A DNA stretch of 34,515 nt from contig NZ_WBKR01000040.1 of NCBI RefSeq assembly GCF_008868155.1, forward strand, positions 1 through 34,515, read 5' to 3'. How positions within the stretch are numbered: position 1 is the first letter of the stretch; each line of letters begins with the position of its first letter. The notes below the pieces were generated by a model. That model searched no databases and was not told the origin of the DNA. It saw only the letters and a program-made list of their open reading frames with translations. Positions 29,463 to 34,515 of this stretch are shown piece by piece. A program made the translations under genes and the position numbers. This DNA is from Micromonospora sp. ALFpr18c. Its GTDB lineage: Bacteria; Actinomycetota; Actinomycetes; Mycobacteriales; Micromonosporaceae.

Positions 29463-29597
29463 ATGGACGCGAACCCGGCCGGCGCGGCGGCCCAGCTCGC
29501 GGCCGGCGGCGGCCGTCGCCTCGCCCCCCGTAGCCTCGGCTTGCTCCACACCGCTTCGGTACGGCGACCCGCGCTCGGCGGTGGTGACTACAGTTGA
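29463..29597 (+). CDS. Possible 44-residue protein
   Basis: GGGAGAAGAA directly precedes ATG 29463-29465. The Ala/Gly/Arg-rich peptide (MDANPAGAAAQLAAGGG...) uses mostly G/C third positions and ends in TGA 29595-29597. It lies 55 bp ahead of the M48 peptidase gene and could be the first gene of that operon. No homology is recognised; it may be a chance frame in GC-rich DNA. Confidence 0.4.
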   Translation: MDANPAGAAAQLAAGGGRRLAPRSLGLLHTASVRRPALGGGDYS

Positions 29598-29652
29598 TCG
29601 CTTATCGGCCCCTGGTCGGGCGCCGATGCCGGTACGCGGGGGAGGTGTCCGG

Positions 29653-31005
29653 GTGTTCTGCGACCAGTGCGGCGCGACTTTGGCGGCCGGCGCGATCGCC
29701 TGCGGGCGCTGCGGAGCGGGTGTCGACGCGCCGCCCATCCCGTCGCCCCGGCTGCCTGCGGTCGGCGAGCGGCTTCCTCCACCGGCAACCCCTGCGGTGG
29801 CGGTCGACGTCGTCGACCAGGCGGCGGTGGGCAGCCGCGCGCGCGGGCCCGGTTGGTCGACCTGGGCGCGGTCGACCCTGGGGCGGAACCTGGTCGGGAC
29901 CGGCACCGGCATAGTCGCGGCTTGGTTCAACGTGCCGTTTGTGGTGCTGCTCGCCGCGATCGGGGCCGTGTTCGGCGGGCTCGCCGGCGTGGTGTCCGGC
30001 ACCATCGCCGGTCAGGGCGTGCTCTCTCGCCTCGACGCTCTGCTGACCTGGGTTTTTCCCCTGCCCATCCGGGCGGAGCAGCTACTGCCTACGGCGGCGG
30101 CTCAGGTCGGCGGCATCGTCGGCGGCATCCTCGGTGCGGTGCACGGCGCCGGGAAGCTGGGCTGGATGGCGGCCGTGTGGCCCTGGGAAGCCCTGGCGGC
30201 CGGTGACCCGACGTGGCCGTGGGCGGTTGCGCTCGGCCAGGTCGTGACCGCGCTGGTCGTCGGTGGCCTCTACCTGGTGTGGACTGTGGCCACGGAGAGC
30301 GTCCGGCTCCGGATCGGTGGCGCGCGGCGGCTGTCCCGCCGGGAGGCTGCATGGCTCGGCCCGATCGTGGCTGAGGTTGCGGCGCGGATGGGCCTGCGGG
30401 CCGTGCCGCGGCTGCTCGTCGACGACCGGCGCGAGGCCAACGCCAGCGCGTACATCCGGCACATCGTCATCAACTACGGGCTGCTGGAACAGCTCGACTA
30501 CGACCGCGACCAGGTGGCCGGGGTGCTCGCTCACGAGCTGGCGCACTGGCGGGCTGGCGACCCCGTGGCCATGGCCTGGGCGCGGGGCGTAGCCCTGCCG
30601 CTCTACCTGCTCTACGAGCTGGCCGACCGACTCCTGATGGTGTCCTCCCGGCCGTTGCACTTCGCCGTGCGGGTGCTGCTGTGGCCGGTGCTGGTGACGG
30701 TCCGGTATCTCGTGGTTCCTGTCCAGTCCCGACTCTGGCGGCAGGCTGAGTACCGGGCCGACGCCGTGGCGGCCGCGGCCGGCTACGGCGCGGGCCTGCG
30801 GGCGGCCCTGAGCTTCCTGCGGCACACCTTCGACGCTGCCCGCTCCGGCTGGGACCAGACGGTCCTGGCCACCCATCCGCCGAATGAGCTGCGCCTGGAA
30901 CGCCTGGAGCGCAGCGAGGGACCGACGCCGCTGCGGGAGGACCACCCGCTGGCGCGGGCGCTACCCGGCTGGTCCGACCAGTCGACGGTCCGGAAGGGAT
31001 GGTGA
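29653..31005 (+). CDS. Zinc-ribbon M48-family membrane metallopeptidase
   Basis: A 450-residue protein. An N-terminal zinc ribbon (Cys3, Cys6, Cys17, Cys20; CDQCG...CGRCG) is followed by a Pro-rich linker, Gly-rich hydrophobic segments at about 85-120 and 150-210, and an M48 (HtpX/Ste24-like) peptidase domain with GVLAHELAHW (HELAH, 294-298) and the downstream zinc ligand in QAEYRAD (Glu366). Two further hydrophobic segments lie at about 310-355. It should be a membrane-embedded zinc protease. The GTG start is supported by GGGGGAGG 7 bp upstream and places the Cys knuckle at the N-terminus. Its stop overlaps the start of coupling ATPase 2, so a proteolytic role linked to that ATPase is possible but unproven. 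Confidence 0.85.
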   Translation: MFCDQCGATLAAGAIACGRCGAGVDAPPIPSPRLPAVGERLPPPATPAVAVDVVDQAAVGSRARGPGWSTWARSTLGRNLVGTGTGIVAAWFNVPFVVLLAAIGAVFGGLAGVVSGTIAGQGVLSRLDALLTWVFPLPIRAEQLLPTAAAQVGGIVGGILGAVHGAGKLGWMAAVWPWEALAAGDPTWPWAVALGQVVTALVVGGLYLVWTVATESVRLRIGGARRLSRREAAWLGPIVAEVAARMGLRAVPRLLVDDRREANASAYIRHIVINYGLLEQLDYDRDQVAGVLAHELAHWRAGDPVAMAWARGVALPLYLLYELADRLLMVSSRPLHFAVRVLLWPVLVTVRYLVVPVQSRLWRQAEYRADAVAAAAGYGAGLRAALSFLRHTFDAARSGWDQTVLATHPPNELRLERLERSEGPTPLREDHPLARALPGWSDQSTVRKGW

Positions 31006-32408
31006 TCGTGACCGACTTCGCGCCGCTGCCGGCATTCGACCCGGTACCGCGTCAGGCCGTGTACCTGGGCCTGGACCCGCGCGACGGCCACCGGCCGTGC
31101 TGGTCCAGCCCGGAGGACTCCGTGGGCATCGTCGGCCCACCCCGCTACGGCAAGTCGAGCGGCCTCATCATTCCGGCCCTGCTCACCTGGGACGGGCCGG
31201 TGGTGGCCACCTCAACCCGGGGTGACCTGCTCCGCGCGGCCGGCAACTGGCGTCGGAGTCTTGCCGCGCCGCACGGCGGCAGCGTGTACGTCTACGACCC
31301 GTTCGGCAGCGAGCCAGGTGTGGTGTCGCTGCACTGGTCCCCGCTGGCCGGCTGCACCGACCCCTCCGTGGCATACCGGCGGGCCTCCGCGATGGTTGCC
31401 GTGGTCGGCCGTGGCATCACTGACGGCGAGCACTGGCGGGCCGGCGCTTCGGCCATCTTGCGAGCGGTGTTCCACGCTGCGGCCATCACCGGCGGGAGCA
31501 TGGTCGACGTACGCCGGTGGCTGGCCAGCCAGGAGGTCCGCGAGCCGGCCCGGATGCTGCGGGAGGCGAACACCAGTGCGGCGAGCTGGGCAGATGATCT
31601 CCGGGCGTTGGACCTGCTGGGCGAGCGCGAGCGCGGGTCGTTCTACTCGGTGGCCAGGAACTGCCTCGACGCCACGGCGGAACCGCGCGTACTCGCCTCG
31701 ACCACCGGTGAGAGCTTCGACGTGGACCACTTCCTGGCCACCAGGTCCACGCTGTTCATCGTCGGTCCGTCGCACTACCAGGCGGTGGCCGCGCCGATGA
31801 TCGTCGGCCTGGTCGACTCCATCGCGCAGCGCGCGGCCGAGCTGGCGGCGGTCTCCCCGCTGGGCCGGCTCGATCCGCGGCTGCTCCTGGCCCTCGATGA
31901 GGTGCCCAACATCGCGCCCCTGGAGTCGCTGCCCGCGCTCGTCTCCGAGGGCGGCGGCCGGGGCATCGTCACCATGTGGGCCGCGCAGAGCCTCGCGCAG
32001 CTCCGGGCCCGGTACGGCGCCGACGTCCAACAGTCCATCCTCACCGCGACCACGGCAAAGCTCATCTTCGGCGGAATGAGCAACGGCAACGACCTCCGGG
32101 ACATCTCCGGGTGGGCCGGCGAGTACCGGGAAACGCAAGTGACCTACTACGCCGGTGGCATCGACCCGACCCGGTCGCCGACCCAGCCCGGTCGGCTCGG
32201 TGACCGCGACGCCGGCGGCCGGCAACACGCGGTCGGCGGCCTGTACCGCCCGTCTCTGCCGGTCGACGCGCTCCAGCGAATACCCCCGCTGCACGCCTGG
32301 CTGTTCTACCGCTCCGACGCGCCGCTGCTGGTGGAGACGCGACCGGCGGGCCTGATGGAGCCGTTCCGGGCGCGTGCCGGATACACGCCGGATCCGGTGC
32401 GCGCGTGA
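30999..32408 (+). CDS. VirD4/TraG-type coupling ATPase 2
   Basis: A 469-residue ATPase of the TraG/VirD4 type: YLGLDPRDGHRPCWSSPEDSV, Walker A GPPRYGKS (46-53), VVATSTRGDLL, VYVYDPFG, Walker B LLLALDE (295-301) and TMWAAQSLAQLR (about 325-336, conserved Gln). Unlike coupling ATPase 1 it has no N-terminal transmembrane anchor. The start may be ATG 30999, GTG 31002 (GTGA overlap with the peptidase) or GTG 31008. The stop overlaps the next gene's GTG. Membrane attachment may come from the operon partners. It may serve conjugation or another TraG-like secretion or transport process. Confidence 0.88.
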   Translation: MVIVTDFAPLPAFDPVPRQAVYLGLDPRDGHRPCWSSPEDSVGIVGPPRYGKSSGLIIPALLTWDGPVVATSTRGDLLRAAGNWRRSLAAPHGGSVYVYDPFGSEPGVVSLHWSPLAGCTDPSVAYRRASAMVAVVGRGITDGEHWRAGASAILRAVFHAAAITGGSMVDVRRWLASQEVREPARMLREANTSAASWADDLRALDLLGERERGSFYSVARNCLDATAEPRVLASTTGESFDVDHFLATRSTLFIVGPSHYQAVAAPMIVGLVDSIAQRAAELAAVSPLGRLDPRLLLALDEVPNIAPLESLPALVSEGGGRGIVTMWAAQSLAQLRARYGADVQQSILTATTAKLIFGGMSNGNDLRDISGWAGEYRETQVTYYAGGIDPTRSPTQPGRLGDRDAGGRQHAVGGLYRPSLPVDALQRIPPLHAWLFYRSDAPLLVETRPAGLMEPFRARAGYTPDPVRA

Positions 32409-33616
32409 GCACTCAGCTCGACGCCCCGGCGAGCTGCCCGAGCTGCGCCGCGCCGGCGCGGGCCGGCGCGCGGTTCTGTAGGGCCTGCGGCGCTGAGCTC
32501 TCGTCGGCTGGGCCGCTGGTTCCCGCGCCTCGGACCGGTGAGCACGACCAGGTGGCCGCGCGCCCTCGGATCCGCTCGGCGACCTGGCGTCGGTGGCTGC
32601 CTGGTCGACGGCTCCGGCTGATCCTCGCCGGCGCCGTGGTGGTGGTGCTGCTGGTCGGCTACGGCGTTACCAGCCTGATAGCGGCCGGCAACGGTCCAGA
32701 CGATCGGGTCCGGGACCTGTTCGCGGCGCTGGCCGACCGCGACGGCGTGCAGCTGGGGAAGGTGGCCGACTGCGACGGCTCGGCGATGTGCCAGCCGGCC
32801 TCGCTGCGGCAGGGCTACCAGCCACCGGAGCAGGTCGAGATCCGAAGCGTGGCCTACGGTGACCCGGCGGCCGGCGACACCACTCGGCGACCCAACCGGA
32901 ACCGGGCCACGGTCAGTGTCCGCTACCAGGTCGGCGGCCAGGCGCACGACCAGGCGGTGACCCTGACCCGCGACGGGCGGGGCCTGCTCCGCTCCTGGCG
33001 AGTCCTCGACCCGCCCGGTGCCCTGATGGACGTCATCAGCGCCACCGTCCCCACGGCCCGGCTCGCTGGTGCCGAGGTGGCCACCGTTCGGGCGCCAGCG
33101 GCCGACGACCGCAGCGACGGCGCCGTCTGGGCACCTCCCGGCGTCTATACCCTCGCGGCGGTCGACACTCCGCTGGTCGCGGCGGTGCCGTCAACCGTGG
33201 TGGTCGCCGCCGACCGGCAGGCGGCCACGGTGGACGTCACCGTGCGCCCGGAGGTGGTCGACGCCGTGACCGGCCAGGTTCGGGAGCGGATCGACGCGTG
33301 CGCGCGCCAGCCCGACCTCCAGCCGGACACCGGATCCGGGCCACTGAGCAACTGCCCCCTGGGCGTCACCACCCGCTACGCGTTCACCCGGGACGCCCGG
33401 TGGGCGGTACTCGAGTACCCGCGCGTAGAGCTTCGCCAGGACGACGCCGGCGCAGTGACGGTCCGCACCGTCACCCCGGGCCGCGCCCGGGTGACCTACT
33501 CCTACACCCTCGATGTGGTCGAGCCGCGGTCGTGGACGTCGACGGCCGAGACACTGGACATCACCGTGGGTGGCGCGGTCGCCGTCGACAGCGGCCGGAT
33601 TGTCTGGGCCGGCTAA
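32405..33616 (+). CDS. Zinc-ribbon single-pass membrane protein with extracytoplasmic domain
   Basis: A 403-residue protein starting at the GTG of a GTGA overlap. A cytoplasmic zinc ribbon (Cys11, Cys14, Cys25, Cys28) and Arg-rich linker precede one transmembrane helix (about 71-92, LILAGAVVVVLLVGYGVTSL). The remaining 310 residues lie outside, beginning with a small helical domain that has a Cys pair (DCDGSAMC) and continuing as beta-rich repeats (VTVRPEVVDAV, TVTPGRARVTYSYTLDVV). This is the general layout of TcaA/YvbJ-like zinc-ribbon membrane proteins. It may be the membrane receptor of the operon. No gene follows for 750 bp. Confidence 0.75.
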   Translation: MSTQLDAPASCPSCAAPARAGARFCRACGAELSSAGPLVPAPRTGEHDQVAARPRIRSATWRRWLPGRRLRLILAGAVVVVLLVGYGVTSLIAAGNGPDDRVRDLFAALADRDGVQLGKVADCDGSAMCQPASLRQGYQPPEQVEIRSVAYGDPAAGDTTRRPNRNRATVSVRYQVGGQAHDQAVTLTRDGRGLLRSWRVLDPPGALMDVISATVPTARLAGAEVATVRAPAADDRSDGAVWAPPGVYTLAAVDTPLVAAVPSTVVVAADRQAATVDVTVRPEVVDAVTGQVRERIDACARQPDLQPDTGSGPLSNCPLGVTTRYAFTRDARWAVLEYPRVELRQDDAGAVTVRTVTPGRARVTYSYTLDVVEPRSWTSTAETLDITVGGAVAVDSGRIVWAG

Positions 33617-34228
33617 TCGGGACCAGGGCGCTACGGCCGGCCCACAACGAGCAGAGATCAAGTACATGAGGGTCAGCCGGAGCAGATTCTGAAGAACCGA
33701 GTGCTGTCCCCTGTGCGCGCCAGCGGCAACTTCGGGCAACCGCGATAGGCGACGTCAAGTGGCCCCGGATGGACACCCGCAGGGCGCCGGCGTCTCCGAC
33801 AACCCGCACTACACAACGCATACGTGGACGCGCAGAAGGAGGTCTCCGACAAGGCCCCACGCTTGTGTAGCTGTCCCAGCACCGCAAATATTTGATCTTG
33901 ATAGCCGGTCTCGGCGTTCGGTGCCGTGTGGAGGCGAGGTGCTGGACCGGCGATGGTCAGCGCCAAGCACGCCGCGCGTCCAACCGCTGCGCCCCCCGCC
34001 GGGCAGGCCGCCGGCGATGGCCGGGCGCTGACCCGCGCGATGGATGTACTCGAACACTGCGGCGTTGGTCAGTGGGGTGAGCACCTGCCACGCACCGCCG
34101 ACGCGGCGCTGCAGCGCAACATCGGCGATCTCTGATGCGGATGACCGACTGACAGTGTCATGTCAAGGTTCGAGGTCGCCTGCATGAAGGACGGCGGAAG
34201 CAGGTACGGCATGCACGCGGCAGTGTCC
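33617..34228. other. Decayed region without a confident gene
   Basis: About 760 bp between the operon and the resolvase hold only short frames. Around 33800-33870 one frame gives LRQPALHNAYVDAQKEVSDKA before stops, which looks like a fragment of a lost gene. A 69-residue frame (33926-34135) has weak coding signals on both strands. An AT-rich spot (AAATATTTGATCTTGATA) lies near 33886. TGACAGTGTCA at 34150-34160 is a short palindrome. Confidence 0.35.
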
Positions 34229-34256
34229 GTGGTGTTGGGGTATACCCTAACACCAC
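34229..34256. promoter_or_regulatory. 28-bp near-perfect palindrome upstream of the resolvase
   Basis: Arms GTGGTGTTGGGGTA and TACCCTAACACCAC (one mismatched pair) meet at a TA-TA centre. The 10-mer CTAACACCAC in the right arm recurs at 1386-1395, next to the transposase remnant, so it may belong to a transposon end or regulatory site. An operator or resolution subsite also fits. Confidence 0.45.
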
Positions 34257-34374
34257 ATTCGGCCGCGCCAGGTCAACCGCGTCAGGATAGGGCCATCTGC
34301 GCGCTTTCTTGACGCTTGTCCGGCGGAGCCATAGAGTCCAGCCTGACATTATCGGGCCGGAAAGGGTGAACAGA

Positions 34375-34515
34375 GTGCGGGTCGGCTACGTCAGGGTCAG
34401 CGCCGTCGAGCAGAACACCGTGCGCCAGCTCGACGGCGTGGACGTCGACCGGGTCTTCACCGACCGGGCCTCGGGCAAGGACACCGCCCGGCCGAAGCTC
34501 GACGAGCTGATCGCG
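34375..34515 (+). CDS. tnpR: Tn3-type serine resolvase, 5' part
   Basis: The first 47 residues (VRVGYVRVSAVEQNTVRQLDG, then VDRVFTDRASGKDTARPKLDELI) match the N-terminus of Tn3-family resolvase/invertase serine recombinases, with the catalytic serine at residue 9 in YVRVS. The gene is cut by the window end. AAAGG upstream supports GTG 34375; GTG 34366 is in frame but has no room for a ribosome-binding site. The preceding 230 bp would be expected to hold the res site; inverted GCGTCA (34279) and TGACGC (34310), and TGTC/GACA ends at 34317-34348, are possible subsites. With the transposase remnant at 1002-1364 it suggests Tn3-family activity at both edges. Confidence 0.85.
   Translation, partial: MRVGYVRVSAVEQNTVRQLDGVDVDRVFTDRASGKDTARPKLDELIA

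Noticed and set aside
1..34515. Circular joining of the window ends through the resolvase gene.
   Set aside because: The resolvase frame at 34515 does not continue as resolvase from base 1, so the window is not shown to be a complete circle.

Overview
The window is high-GC actinobacterial DNA that looks like plasmid backbone. It carries a replication-initiator-like gene, a ParA/ribbon-helix-helix (RHH) partition pair, a MOBF (TrwC-like) relaxase, two VirD4/TraG-type coupling ATPases, a NERD-domain gene, a toxin-antitoxin-like pair and many small accessory genes linked by ATGA or GTGA overlaps. No ribosomal, tRNA or housekeeping gene is visible. The gene families resemble those of Micromonosporaceae and Streptomyces plasmids, but the genus is an inference. 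The two ends do not join in frame, so I cannot show that the molecule is circular.

Layout. 1-1771 is scarred DNA: a small operon (225-865), a truncated Tn3-family transposase remnant (1002-1364) and gene fragments. 1803-3737 is the putative Rep gene (minus), with an intergenic region to 4082. 4083-9438 is a minus-strand accessory block: a 475-residue unknown, a P-loop kinase, DUF4326 and DUF5131 (Gp37/Gp68-like) proteins, tiny genes behind repeated hairpin leaders, and a DUF6907-like protein. A 30-bp perfect palindrome (9461-9490) separates it from a plus-strand transfer operon (9624-14152): an RHH protein, a membrane coiled-coil protein, coupling ATPase 1 and a DUF4913-like protein. A two-gene cassette (14299-16445) lies between two nearly identical terminators. 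The 1563-residue relaxase (16950-21641, minus) diverges from a small gene plus a NERD gene (21809-23103). The 650-bp convergent gap 23104-23754 is packed with TGACC/GGTCA pentamers and borders a 471-residue zinc-motif/coiled-coil protein (23755-25170). Then come a DUF3307-like membrane gene cluster and a regulator-like gene (25301-26875), parA-parB (27061-28136), a small gene, a toxin-antitoxin pair (28630-29225), a zinc-ribbon M48 peptidase / coupling ATPase 2 / zinc-ribbon membrane protein operon (29653-33616), a decayed stretch, and the start of a Tn3-type resolvase running off the right edge.

Working together. Rep and ParA/ParB would replicate and segregate the plasmid. The relaxase would process an origin probably lying next to its start (21642-21808), and one or both coupling ATPases would deliver the DNA. 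No VirB4-like ATPase is present, so the element is either mobilisable or uses transfer genes outside the window.

The strongest unexplained signal is a dispersed site, TCGCAC-N3-TCGCAC (first hexamer sometimes TAGCAC). It occurs 14 times, against an expectation near 0.01 for the exact form. It is found upstream of several operons, inverted on both sides of the parA promoter, and at three gene ends where TAG is the stop codon. I suggest it is the recognition site of a plasmid-wide DNA-binding protein, with the RHH ParB as first candidate. The TGACC/GGTCA cluster is a second, separate candidate for a centromere, origin or protein-loading array.
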